Source: Clostridiales bacterium (GTDB lineage: Bacteria > Bacillota > Clostridia > Lachnospirales > Lachnospiraceae). From it: 45,334 nt of DNA. The notes under the pieces were generated by a model. The model worked only from the letters and a program-made list of their open reading frames with translations, was not told the origin of the DNA and did no database searches. Below are positions 37,436 through 44,982 of this stretch, piece after piece. The DNA lies in NCBI GenBank assembly GCA_012839295.1, contig DUNO01000047.1, forward strand, positions 1 to 45,334. The letters run 5' to 3'. The stretch's first letter is position 1. Every line of letters begins with the position of its first letter. A program made the translations under genes and the position numbers.

Positions 37436-37568
37436 CTACCACGCGCTTGCGCATAAGAAAAGACATGATCTTCCACTTAGCGGAAAAACATGCCTTTGTT
37501 GGCTGTTTATCTTAAATACCGCCGCAACAACAGGTTTTATTTACGTTAGGGCTTTCTGCTGTTGAATT
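37436..37568. repeat. Dispersed repeat copy 2 (terminator plus CCCGGI tail)
   Basis: Positions 37436-37554 closely match 24938-25058. The unit contains an imperfect hairpin (AAAGACATG with CATGCCTTT) and, on the minus strand at 37568-37512, a startless 18-codon tail NSTAESPNVNKTCCCGGI. The repeat overlaps the last codons of the PBP fragment at 37541. Confidence 0.75.
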
Positions 37569-38356
37569 TCAACGCCCTTCAGATCAGCCTTGCTCTCCAT
37601 GACAGCTGCTACAGTGGCATCGCTTACTTTAGACGCAACCGTAATCTGAAGATACTTTGGAAAATTGCAGAATAACGCGTATCGAACACTCATGATTTTC
37701 AGAGTATCTTCTACGGAATATTTATCAGATATATTAAACATATGGGTATAGCCATTGCCGGTACCGATTCGCAGGAACTCATAAACATCTTGCGCGGTCG
37801 CATTTAGCTGCTCTTCGGTCAGGTTACCATCCTTAAGAACATAGGCAAAGGCATTCTTCTTAAATCGAGTCAGGGCTGAGCCTTCCACGGTAAACTCTAA
37901 TTCACCCGATTCATTCTGCCTGATGTAAAATTCGTTATAAAGGGAGTCTCCATTATCTTCTATTATTTTGATCAATTTATGGATGATGTCATTATATTCA
38001 TCATCAGGAACCGCGGTATCTTCCATGACAACTGAATAAGAAAACTCATTCGTAGCTAAAAGAACTCCGTTACGGTCATAGATATTACCGCGGGTACTTT
38101 GGTCATGTACATTCATTGACCCTTGTTCTGAATCACTTTGCCCATAGGCACTCCCATTTATTTCTACATTATTATTGGTGTTGCTAGATACTATTGCACT
38201 TATAAATACCAATCCAAAAAAAACAGAAAGAATTAAGCGGGCGGTAGGATTAAATCTCTTATATTGGTACATAACAAAAATCCCAATAGGAGCAAAAAAG
38301 ATTAACATAACCCACATAAACCATGTTTTTTCATAAAATTTTTGAATGCTACCCAT
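37541..38356 (-). pseudogene. Truncated PBP2-like (FtsI/MrdA family) protein, N-terminal part only
   Basis: 271 residues: two hydrophobic segments near the N-terminus (MWVMLIFFAPIGIFVMYQ and LSVFFGLVFISAIVSS), then a region starting STRGNIYDRNGVLLATNEFS, which is the RGxIxDRNGxxLA start of the dimerisation domain of class B penicillin-binding proteins. It ends at VMESKADLKGVEIQQQ, the place where full PBPs go on to the transpeptidase domain. No SxxK motif exists, so it cannot be a transpeptidase. The end coincides with the dispersed repeat at 37436-37554. AGGAGG supports the start, so a shortened membrane protein may still be made. Confidence 0.75.
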
Positions 38357-38433
38357 AACTTCCTCCTATGAATCTTTAGTAATAATTTTACATATAAAAT
38401 ATCATGGCAATTCCGCTTCCTAAGACAAATACA

Positions 38434-38853
38434 TCATATAGTTCCGAATATTTGCCCATCTATGCTAATTATTTCATCAATGGGGATCACTGTGCCATCA
38501 GTCATAACGACAACCTGTTCATGATTGTCCATCTTTTTAACCGTACTGGTAGCAGTAACATAGGCTCCTCCATTTTTCTTCGCGTCCGGCTGAAAGTAGG
38601 TAATTGCGATTTCGGGACGCTCTTTAAGCCGGTCTGCTATGACCTGTAGCTTATTGCCCAAGATATCCTTCATAGATTCGTCCAATTCTATTCTCTCATC
38701 AGTCAGCCTTGCAGTTTCCTTGATGGCACCAGCATGCCCGGTTAGTGCGGCGAAGGGGGAAAACTGGGCTGCCCGGTCGATGATTGACATAGGAGGGTGT
38801 GCCGCAGAAACATGGTGTGGCAGATGAATGATATCGTCATAGTCCTTTGTCAT
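38434..38853 (-). CDS. YolD-like protein
   Basis: A 139-residue protein of the YolD-like family, commonly next to a Y-family polymerase in Firmicutes. Diagnostic blocks: MSIIDRAAQFSPFAALTGHA, AVLTDERIELDE-like (ARLTDERIELDE), and PEIAITYFQPDAKKNGGAYV. Its start overlaps the polymerase stop by four bases (ATGA), so translation is coupled. The role is not well defined; a regulatory or accessory part in translesion synthesis is assumed. No signal peptide. Confidence 0.93.
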   Translation of the reverse strand: MTKDYDDIIHLPHHVSAAHPPMSIIDRAAQFSPFAALTGHAGAIKETARLTDERIELDESMKDILGNKLQVIADRLKERPEIAITYFQPDAKKNGGAYVTATSTVKKMDNHEQVVVMTDGTVIPIDEIISIDGQIFGTI

Positions 38854-40373
38854 GCCTTGTGCCCTCCGATCTGATTATTCCGGTCTAATGTGGTAGCCCC
38901 TTCCTCCAGGTTCATCCCCTTCAGTACGGCGTTTTTACCGAATTTCTTTTTTATCTCCAGCATTGCCTTCTGTACCTTTTTTTCCCGCTCAAGCTCGGCT
39001 GCTTCTTTCTCTTTTTGAGCCTGTACGGCTGCATAATCCGTAAAAAGGTCAAGCTGTTCAAAGCTGTCCGTCTTTTGGACGGCTGCCTCATCCACAACAT
39101 GGTTCGCCGCTATATTGACCCTCCTGACCAGAAGGTTTTTGTCAACGATGCGTTCAAACAGCTCTGTAACAGCATCCATAATCAGCTTTGTCGAGGAGGT
39201 CTGTCTGCCAAGGTTCGTCGTACCATGGGCATGTTTCGGAACGGCTCGCCCGTAGTGGTCAATGGTGACCTCCCCCTGATATAATTTCTTTATCTCCGGG
39301 TTTGTCAGGTTTTCAATATCATATCCGACCGTCAAAACAAGCTGGTCGGTCACAAGCCTTTTATCCACCAGATCCAGTACCAGCAGATCCGTCATTTCCC
39401 GTACGATCAGCTTCGCCTTGTCAAAGGGATAGGCATATTGTAGTACCTGACCCGATATGATACTGTTTGTACTTGGTTTATACGCTTTAATATCAGCCAT
39501 CGTACATGGCTCCCAACCCCATGCGTGGTCGATCAGCAGCTCCGCATTGATGCCAAACAGCTTGTACAGCAGATCTTCGTTGTAATAATCGCCAGGCTTA
39601 CCGAGGGAGCATCTTGCGATATCCCCCATGGTAAAGAGGCCTTGTTCCTCCAGCTTCTTCGCATATCCCCTTCCAACGCGCCAGAAATCTGTCAGGGGGC
39701 GGTGCGGCCATAGCAAGCGGCGGTAGCTCATTTCGTCCAGCTCAGCAACCTGCACGCCGTTCTGATCCACCGGAATGTGCTTTGCCTGGATATCCATCGC
39801 AACCTTGCAGAGGTACAAGTTTGTGCCAATCCCTGCCGATGCCATAATGCCGGTGGCTTTAAGGACATCAAGAATCATTTTTGTGGCAAGCTCACGGGCT
39901 GAAAGATTGTATGTGCCCAGATAATCGGTAGCATCAATAAGAACCTCGTCTATGGAATAGACATGGATATCCTCGGGTGCGATGTATTTCAAGTAGGTAT
40001 TGTAGATCCGTGTGCTGTATTCTATATAAAGAGTCATCCTTGGTGGAGCAATAAGATAGTCCAACGAAATACCTGGTGAGGATTTTACTTCAGTATCGTT
40101 GGAGGATGATCCAGAAAAGACCCGTCCTGGCGCCTTGAGTAACCGTGCTGCATTTACTTCCTTGACCTTCTGCACGACTTCAAACAGCCTTGCCCTGCCG
40201 GAAATCCCGTATGCTTTGAGGGAAGGGGATACGGCGAGGCAAATGGTTTTCTCAGTACGGCTTGCATCAGCGACAACAAGATTAGTGGTCACCGGATCAA
40301 GCTTCAGTTCCATACACTCGACCGAAGCATAGAAGGATTTTAAGTCGATTGCGATATACGTCCTATTCTTCAT
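38850..40373 (-). CDS. Y-family DNA polymerase (UvrX/DinB-like)
   Basis: A 507-residue translesion polymerase. Catalytic motifs: YIAIDLKSFYASVECMELKL (Asp of motif I) and HVYSIDEVLIDATDYLG (SIDE motif with catalytic Asp-Glu). The thumb/little-finger part follows (WRVGRGYAKKLEEQGLFTMG helix-hairpin-helix), then a charged tail. This layout matches UvrX/YqjW-type proteins. AGGAGG lies about 17 bases upstream of the ATG, unusually far, and no other in-frame start is closer. It forms a coupled pair with the YolD gene. An SOS (LexA) box would be expected upstream but I could not assign one. Confidence 0.93.
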   Translation of the reverse strand: MKNRTYIAIDLKSFYASVECMELKLDPVTTNLVVADASRTEKTICLAVSPSLKAYGISGRARLFEVVQKVKEVNAARLLKAPGRVFSGSSSNDTEVKSSPGISLDYLIAPPRMTLYIEYSTRIYNTYLKYIAPEDIHVYSIDEVLIDATDYLGTYNLSARELATKMILDVLKATGIMASAGIGTNLYLCKVAMDIQAKHIPVDQNGVQVAELDEMSYRRLLWPHRPLTDFWRVGRGYAKKLEEQGLFTMGDIARCSLGKPGDYYNEDLLYKLFGINAELLIDHAWGWEPCTMADIKAYKPSTNSIISGQVLQYAYPFDKAKLIVREMTDLLVLDLVDKRLVTDQLVLTVGYDIENLTNPEIKKLYQGEVTIDHYGRAVPKHAHGTTNLGRQTSSTKLIMDAVTELFERIVDKNLLVRRVNIAANHVVDEAAVQKTDSFEQLDLFTDYAAVQAQKEKEAAELEREKKVQKAMLEIKKKFGKNAVLKGMNLEEGATTLDRNNQIGGHKA

Positions 40374-40426
40374 GTTCGTTCTTTGAGCGCCTCCTTTAAA
40401 AAATTATCTGCTCGATGAATTGGAAT

Positions 40427-40618
40427 TTATTTGTCATTATCTTTTGTTTTCAAGAATACAAACAAAAGACCAATTATCCCAATAATCAACCCAATTAATA
40501 CCCATGGAACGCTAACCCCAATACCAAGATCAGAAAAACAATTATTTAGGCTATCAGATGCTAACCCTAAAACTATTCCAAATAAAATTAGTGCAATTCC
40601 TTGTATTTGTTTTTTCAT
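40427..40618 (-). CDS. Small two-helix membrane protein
   Basis: A 63-residue hypothetical protein with two hydrophobic helices (GIALILFGIVLGLASDSL and VPWVLIGLIIGIIGLLFVFL) and a charged C-terminus KTKDNDK. GGAGG precedes the ATG by ten bases, so it is probably real. No function can be assigned. It stands alone upstream of the polymerase gene on the same strand. Confidence 0.6.
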   Translation of the reverse strand: MKKQIQGIALILFGIVLGLASDSLNNCFSDLGIGVSVPWVLIGLIIGIIGLLFVFLKTKDNDK

Positions 40619-40691
40619 TATAGGTATTCCTCCGTTAAATTCTGATTAATCTGTTTGATTTATCCATAATATAGCATCCACTTGATTGCCA

Positions 40692-40742
40692 AATATACTT
40701 ATATATGAAAAGTATCAGATGTATTTCAGGTATAAGTATATT
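40692..40742. repeat. Perfect 12-bp inverted repeat in intergenic region
   Basis: AATATACTTATA (40692-40703) pairs with TATAAGTATATT (40731-40742) around a 27-base loop. It lies in the 300-base gap before the broken tipA-like gene. Otherwise this gap shows only the promoter at 40894-40924. Confidence 0.6.
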
Positions 40743-40893
40743 ATAGCTGAAAACAACGATTATGTCTCCTACTTATATTGCTATTGTGCTCTCAAGTAGG
40801 GACTAATAATTTTTATTTTTCTTGCAAATACAAATACTATATAATACCATCAAAAATACCCCAAAACACCAACAAAACGCCATCAAAAAAGTC

Positions 40894-40924
40894 TTGACTA
40901 TTATGCTGCGTTATAGTTTACAAT
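40894..40924 (+). promoter_or_regulatory. MerR-type promoter with 19-bp spacer
   Basis: TTGACT (40894-40899) and TACAAT (40919-40924) are 19 bases apart, the long spacing characteristic of promoters activated by MerR-family proteins. It drives the broken tipA-like gene 25 bases downstream. Confidence 0.7.
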
Positions 40925-40949
40925 GGTCTTTGCAGGGAGAGTGAAAGCA

Positions 40950-41182
40950 ATGAATGCAAAAGAAGTGGCAAAAATAACCGGTGTGAGTGTGCGCACACTA
41001 CAACATTATGACACAATTTCAGTTCTTAGTCCAAGCCGTAATATTCTCTGGAAGCTTTTGCCGGGGTCGGTCAAATGTATGTTGCTGACGAAAGGTTTAC
41101 TGTAAATGTAGGCAAATATGGCGACGGTCTTTCTAAGTTTTTATCCGAAGCCATGAAAATTTATGCCGAAAGCAAAAAATAG
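40950..41182 (+). pseudogene. TipA-type MerR regulator with internal deletion
   Basis: The start (AGGGAG ten bases upstream) encodes a MerR HTH, MNAKEVAKITGVSVRTLQHY, up to LSPSRN (about residue 31). After a deletion the frame shifts. In another frame the sequence from about 41050 encodes the C-terminal end of a TipAS domain: EAFAGVGQMYVADERFTVNV, ending MKIYAESKK and TAG. About 170-200 codons of the normal gene are missing. A short nonfunctional product of about 50 residues would be made from the first frame. Confidence 0.85.
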
Positions 41183-41198
41183 TTCGACATAAGCATAT

Positions 41199-41250
41199 AA
41201 GCAGGATACTGACAATGTGATATTTCAAATTGCCAGTATCCTGCTTTTTA
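41199..41250 (+). terminator. Terminator of the broken tipA-like gene
   Basis: AAGCAGGATACTG (41199-41211) pairs with CAGTATCCTGCTT (41234-41246), followed by TTTATTT. It lies 16 bases after the stop. Confidence 0.85.
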
Positions 41251-41341
41251 TTTGTTTTTGGCATTTTAAGAAATTGCATCTTTCTATCAGGCGGTAAACA
41301 ATAGCTTATCGTATGATTTGTGAATAAAAACTGTCCCCTGT

Positions 41342-41369
41342 AAACGGCATGGCTTTTACCATGCCGTTT
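41342..41369. repeat. Hairpin, probable terminator between convergent genes
   Basis: AAACGGCATGG (41342-41352) and CCATGCCGTTT (41359-41369) form a perfect 11-bp stem with a six-base loop. It lies between the convergent broken tipA and intact tipA-like genes. Confidence 0.75.
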
Positions 41370-41418
41370 GTTGTTGTAAGAATCTTTACTTCAACGCTCA
41401 GGAATCCCATTTTTAAAG

Positions 41419-41450
41419 GAAACGGCGGCTTTGACTTTGATCGCCGTTTC
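41419..41450 (-). terminator. Terminator of the tipA-like gene
   Basis: GAAACGGCG (41419-41427) pairs with CGCCGTTTC (41442-41450), followed on the minus strand by CTTTAAAAATG. It lies 28 bases after the stop of the gene at 41478. Confidence 0.6.
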
Positions 41451-41477
41451 TCCAGCTAATCCAATTTTTAAGATATT

Positions 41478-42215
41478 TTACCTGGCTGCGTAGCTTTCTG
41501 CGGCAAAGCAAATATAATAACTTAATCCTACCTGCCGGCCTTCAATCATCTTTCTGTGAAAATCGTCTGTCATTAAAAATCGTGTTTGGGCAGCAAAGCT
41601 CTTTGCATCAATACTCATATCCTGTTGCATAAACTGGATATGCTTATCAATTGCCTCTATTACGCTCTTATCCTCGACGCTCACGCCATTTTTTAGGGAA
41701 TTTGCCATGAAAGCCGTGAAACTTATTGCTTCCTTTGCCTTTTGATTCATGGTATCAGCATCAATTTTACTTGTGTCAATTTGATAATCGTATTTTTTCT
41801 GTAAATGCTCATTCTGCTCCGTAAGTGCATCCGTCCACTCCTTTTTGTTTAGGCCAATAAACATCTTATCCTTATTCATAGGTACTCCTTTCTGTTCGTG
41901 TTGGATTGTTTCTTCCAGTGTGCTCAGAATTCCTTTAAGCCTCTGCTCTTGCATTTTCAGCAAAGAGTATTGTTCGCGTAAGCATTGTAGCCGATTGGAT
42001 TCGTTGTCCAATGCAGCCTTGATTTTGTCCAAAGGAAAATCAAGTTCTCGATAAAACAAAATTTGTTGCAACCGTCTCAGTTCTTGGTCGCCATAGTAGC
42101 GATAACCATTTTCCGCTACGCTTTCCGGCATTAACAGTCCGATTTTTTGATAATGATATAACGTCTTAATTGTCACATCGGATAGTTTAGCTACTTCATG
42201 CACTGTATACGGCAT
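41478..42215 (-). CDS. TipA-type MerR-family transcriptional regulator
   Basis: A 245-residue regulator: a MerR helix-turn-helix (YTVHEVAKLSDVTIKTLYHY, then ENGYRYYGDQELRRL), a dimerisation coiled coil (SLLKMQEQRLKGILSTLEET), and a C-terminal TipAS domain (residues about 120-245) that binds small antibiotics in TipA. AAGGAGG lies seven bases upstream. The promoter has a 19-bp spacer holding a short palindrome, typical of autoregulated MerR genes. A related but broken gene lies 300 bases away in convergent orientation. The inducing ligand is unknown. Confidence 0.93.
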   Translation of the reverse strand: MPYTVHEVAKLSDVTIKTLYHYQKIGLLMPESVAENGYRYYGDQELRRLQQILFYRELDFPLDKIKAALDNESNRLQCLREQYSLLKMQEQRLKGILSTLEETIQHEQKGVPMNKDKMFIGLNKKEWTDALTEQNEHLQKKYDYQIDTSKIDADTMNQKAKEAISFTAFMANSLKNGVSVEDKSVIEAIDKHIQFMQQDMSIDAKSFAAQTRFLMTDDFHRKMIEGRQVGLSYYICFAAESYAAR

Positions 42216-42236
42216 CTTTTCACCTCCTTGTCGCCC

Positions 42237-42267
42237 AGTATAAACTCTTACCTCAGGTAGGGGTCAA
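42237..42267 (-). promoter_or_regulatory. MerR-type promoter with 19-bp spacer and palindromic operator
   Basis: On the minus strand TTGACC (42262-42267) and TATACT (42237-42242) are 19 bases apart. The spacer contains TACCTGAGGTA, an 11-bp palindrome, as expected for a MerR-family operator. Confidence 0.85.
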
Positions 42268-42411
42268 GCTTTTTTTGAATTTTTTGCTTTTAATCACATC
42301 TTCAAATGAAAAAAGCATAGCATCTCCTTGACGAAAATACTACACCTTTTGACGACTGTGGCACTCAGGGGCAATTATTTTAGATACGTTTACCTTTAGA
42401 ATATATTGTAA

Positions 42412-42443
42412 ACGGGAGACCTCCACAAGGGGATATCTCCCGT
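42412..42443. repeat. Hairpin downstream of chrA remnant
   Basis: ACGGGAGA (42412-42419) pairs with TCTCCCGT (42436-42443) around a 16-base loop. It probably once terminated the minus-strand gene whose tail lies at 42452-42547. Confidence 0.65.
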
Positions 42444-42451
42444 GAAATAGA

Positions 42452-42547
42452 TTATTCCAAGGATTCGATTCCGCTTATGTCAGCCTTGCTGTTCTTTAGA
42501 AATGCAAGTGAGATATTATCGGCACGGCAATTCTCAAATCGGGCTTT
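42452..42547 (-). pseudogene. Orphan C-terminal fragment of unknown gene
   Basis: In the same frame and directly after the stop of the chromate-transporter fragment, the minus strand encodes KARFENCRADNISLAFLKNS, then KADISGIESLE and TAA. There is no start codon. I do not recognise the family. It reads like a genuine protein end followed by a terminator-like hairpin. Confidence 0.4.
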
Positions 42548-42685
42548 TTATAAACTCTTTTTATCAATCAAATCATGCTTTTCACATAATTCCCTTTCAA
42601 TGACAGGCAGCATAGCCATACCGCCTGAAAATGTAAAGGCTCCTGCCAATAAATAAACCTTAAGCAATATTGACGTAGCAGACAC
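42548..42685 (-). pseudogene. N-terminal fragment of a chromate transporter (ChrA family)
   Basis: Forty-five codons starting at GTG 42685: (M)SATSILLKVYLLAGAFTF, then SGGMAMLPVIERELCEKHDL and a stop. The block FTFSGGMAMLPVIEREL is the FTFGGGxAMxPxxxRE signature near the start of CHR-domain chromate transporters. The other 130-350 residues are absent. The start has no good ribosome binding site. Confidence 0.75.
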
Positions 42686-42748
42686 CACAGCGCGTCAATC
42701 TGCCGGTGGATGTTTAGGCAGAACCCCCAAAGTTATTTGAATATCATA

Positions 42749-42777
42749 TTGACTTTTTTAGATTTGAAGCATATATT
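42749..42777 (+). promoter_or_regulatory. Promoter of arsR-family gene
   Basis: TTGACT (42749-42754) and TATATT (42772-42777) are 17 bases apart, 36 bases before the arsR start. The AT-rich sequence around the -10 box is a likely operator site. Confidence 0.7.
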
Positions 42778-42813
42778 ATATCATATTAAGTATTTTGAAT
42801 TTGAGGTGAGAAC

Positions 42814-43128
42814 ATGGCGACCGCATATGAGGAACATGCGAAGGTATTCAAAGCCTTCTGTGATGAAAAGCGGCTACGTATCCTTGAACTGCTCCGGAGC
42901 GGTGAAAAATGCGCTTGTGTGCTGATAGAACAGCTTGATATACCGCAGTCCTCACTGTCTTATCACATGAAAATACTCTGTGAATCGGGTATTGTGGACA
43001 GCAGGCCAGAGGGCAAATGGACCCACTATAAGATAAGCGATAAAGGTAGCAATGAAGCGATGGTGCTTTTGAAGGCGATCACCACACCCAATGCGGCGGC
43101 AGAGGAAAGCATTAGCTACAAGAGGTAA
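42814..43128 (+). CDS. ArsR/SmtB-family metalloregulator
   Basis: A 104-residue winged-helix repressor. HTH: IEQLDIPQSSLSYHMKILCE. The segment GEKCACVL carries a Cys-x-Cys pair at the position of the ELCVCDL arsenite-binding motif of ArsR, so As(III)/Sb(III) or another soft metal is the likely inducer. A third Cys (ILCESG) and one in FCDEKR are also present. GAGGTG lies five bases before the ATG. Own promoter and terminator are present. The permease and thioredoxin-like genes follow on the same strand. Confidence 0.92.
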   Translation: MATAYEEHAKVFKAFCDEKRLRILELLRSGEKCACVLIEQLDIPQSSLSYHMKILCESGIVDSRPEGKWTHYKISDKGSNEAMVLLKAITTPNAAAEESISYKR

Positions 43129-43160
43129 AAAGCCATCTAATGCAACAAGATGGCTTTTTA
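43127..43160 (+). terminator. Terminator after arsR-family gene
   Basis: AGCCATCT (43131-43138) pairs with AGATGGCT (43148-43155), flanked by AAAA and followed by TTTTA. It separates arsR from the permease gene, so the latter needs its own promoter. Confidence 0.9.
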
Positions 43161-43190
43161 CAGGTACATCAAATCGAAAAAAGTGGATTT

Positions 43191-43223
43191 GTCACTAGTG
43201 ACTTGAAATCAAGTGACTTGAAT
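43191..43223. promoter_or_regulatory. Probable ArsR operator upstream of permease
   Basis: GTCACTAGTGAC (43191-43202) is a perfect 12-bp palindrome, immediately followed by ACTTGA and TCAAGT (43201-43214). AGTGACTTGAA occurs twice (43198-43208 and 43213-43223), 15 bases apart. It lies between the arsR terminator and the permease, the place for a second ArsR-controlled promoter. A clear -10 box was not assigned. Confidence 0.6.
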
Positions 43224-43302
43224 AAAGAAATACCTGTAGCATTTTACGTCAATTTTCTTGAATAATCCATTTATAAAATTATGAAAGTGAGGTTATATCA
43301 CA

Positions 43303-44322
43303 ATGCAAATAATCAAATCCATCTGGAACTTTTTTCAAAGCCAAATCCTCGGTATGGGATGGCTCAATGATCTGATAGGCTCCGGCCTGTCGGCGCTGGG
43401 GCTTGATACAACAAACCGATGGACAGGGAGTATACAGTTTTTCCTCTATGATGTAATAAAAATCACAGTGCTGCTGTGTTTCCTCATTTTCCTCATCAGC
43501 TACATCCAGAGCTATTTTCCGCCAGAGCGAAGCAAGAGGATACTCGGGCGTTTCCACGGTATTGGTGCGAACTGTATCGCGGCGTTGCTTGGCACAGTAA
43601 CGCCATTCTGCTCCTGCTCATCCATCCCACTATTTATCGGTTTCACCAGTGCAAGGCTGCCATTGGGTGTGACCTTCTCGTTCCTTATTTCTTCCCCAAT
43701 GGTTGATCTCGGCTCTCTACTTCTGCTGATGAGTATTTTCGGAGCGAAAATTGCTGCTACATACGTTGTACTGGGTTTGGTCATAGCCGTTGTAGGAGGT
43801 ACGCTTATCGAAAAGCTGCATATGGACAAATATGTTGAGAACTTCATCCTCACAGCGGGAAGCGTAGACATCGAATCTCCTGACCTAAGAAAGAAAGACA
43901 GGCTGGTTTTCGCTAAAGAGCAGATGCTGAATACCTTCAAAAAGGTATTCCCTTATATCCTCATTGGTGTTGGTATCGGTTCATTCATTCACAACTGGAT
44001 ACCTGAAGAATGGGTGGCAATGGTGCTTGGCAACAATAATCCTTTCGGTGTTGTACTGGCGACGATTATCGGAGTTCCCATGTATGCTGACATTTTCGGC
44101 ACCATCCCCATTGCGGAAGCACTGTTCTACAAAGGTGCGCAGCTTGGAAGTATTCTGTCGTTTATGATGGCTGTTACCACACTGTCCTTGCCGTCCATCA
44201 TCATGCTTCGCAAGGCAGTCAAGCCGAAGCTGTTAGCGCTGTTTATCGGAATCTGTACTGTTGGCATTATCATTGTGGGCTATCTGTTTAATGTGATTCA
44301 AGCATTGACTCGGATACACTGA
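43303..44322 (+). CDS. YraQ/ArsP-type permease (DUF318)
   Basis: A 339-residue membrane protein with about eight helices. The diagnostic block is LLGTVTPFCSCSSIPLFIGF, with the CSCSS cysteines conserved in the DUF318/ArsP permease family; a second conserved block is VPMYADIFGTIPIAEALF. Family members export organoarsenicals or act with thioredoxin-like partners. The thioredoxin-like gene downstream and the ArsR regulator upstream support a metalloid or thiol-redox role. No strong ribosome binding site was found other than GTGAGG about ten bases upstream. Confidence 0.9.
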   Translation: MQIIKSIWNFFQSQILGMGWLNDLIGSGLSALGLDTTNRWTGSIQFFLYDVIKITVLLCFLIFLISYIQSYFPPERSKRILGRFHGIGANCIAALLGTVTPFCSCSSIPLFIGFTSARLPLGVTFSFLISSPMVDLGSLLLLMSIFGAKIAATYVVLGLVIAVVGGTLIEKLHMDKYVENFILTAGSVDIESPDLRKKDRLVFAKEQMLNTFKKVFPYILIGVGIGSFIHNWIPEEWVAMVLGNNNPFGVVLATIIGVPMYADIFGTIPIAEALFYKGAQLGSILSFMMAVTTLSLPSIIMLRKAVKPKLLALFIGICTVGIIIVGYLFNVIQALTRIH

Positions 44323-44332
44323 CCACTTATGA

Positions 44333-44560
44333 GCTGCCCATCATTATCGATTTTGGAGCCGATTTATCCTCGGCATACTGATGATGTTATTGTACTCCAT
44401 CGGCCACGGCATCCTGGCGATTATTGCTGGAACATCGATGGGCTTTGTTCAAAAATTTTCACAGAGTAAAAAATACAGCAAGGTAAGCACCATCCTCAAA
44501 ATTGTAATGGGGTCGCTTATCTTGCGCATCGGCTTCTATATGTTCTATCCTGGTTTCTAA
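44333..44560 (+). pseudogene. C-terminal fragment of a CcdA-like thiol-disulfide membrane protein
   Basis: An open stretch of 75 codons with no start, beginning after a stop at 44330. It encodes RFILGILMMLLYSIGHGILA, then GTSMGFVQKFSQSKKYSKVS and VMGSLILRIGFYMFYPGF, the last helices of the CcdA/DsbD-type transmembrane protein. The first 150 or so residues, including the redox cysteines, are missing. It lies between the permease and thioredoxin genes, so the normal order permease-ccdA-thioredoxin has been broken by a deletion. Confidence 0.85.
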
Positions 44561-44586
44561 AAATATTTATAAAGGAGATTGTGATT

Positions 44587-44946
44587 ATGGCTTTGTTTGG
44601 CAAGAAAAAGAAAGAAGAAACCGCCTGCTGTTGTGGTGGCAACTGTAATAATGAAAGCATGGCGAAAGCCGAGGTCGCAAAGACTGAAGGCGCATCTGTC
44701 AAGATACTCGGGTCAGGATGCGCCAAGTGTAACCAGCTTGAGGCTGCGACAAAAGCAGCTCTTGAGCAGCTCGGCATGGATACTACTATTCATCATGTGA
44801 CCGACTTTTCTCAAATTGCTTCCTATGGCGTGATGACCACGCCTGCCCTTGTGGTAGATGGCAAAGTGGTTTCCTACGGCAAGGTTCTCAAAACCGATGA
44901 AGTGGTAAAGATATTGCAAAAAGTTTCTAAAGAGCAAGGAGGTTGA
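44587..44946 (+). CDS. Thioredoxin-like (TM0996/MTH895 family) small redox protein
   Basis: A 119-residue protein. The core is a glutaredoxin-like fold with active site GSGCAKCNQLEAATKAALEQ (CxxC), the cis-Pro block YGVMTTPALVVDGKVVSYGK, and a C-terminal helix. An unusual N-terminal extension FGKKKKEETACCCGGNCNNE adds four more cysteines. The start at 44587 has AGGAGA nine bases upstream; a GTG at 44581 is less likely. It probably passes electrons to, or binds a metal(loid) with, the permease system. There is no signal peptide, so it is cytosolic. Confidence 0.9.
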   Translation: MALFGKKKKEETACCCGGNCNNESMAKAEVAKTEGASVKILGSGCAKCNQLEAATKAALEQLGMDTTIHHVTDFSQIASYGVMTTPALVVDGKVVSYGKVLKTDEVVKILQKVSKEQGG

Positions 44947-44982
44947 ACTGACACGAAAAGAATTTGACTTCTTCATCTACTA

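Noticed and set aside
37512-37568. RiPP precursor peptide with CCCGGI core
   Set aside because: There is no start codon or ribosome binding site in frame and no maturation enzyme nearby; it is treated as a gene remnant.
43512-43940. Minus-strand frame of 142 codons opposite the permease
   Set aside because: Antisense to a clear membrane protein; composition follows from the permease codons.
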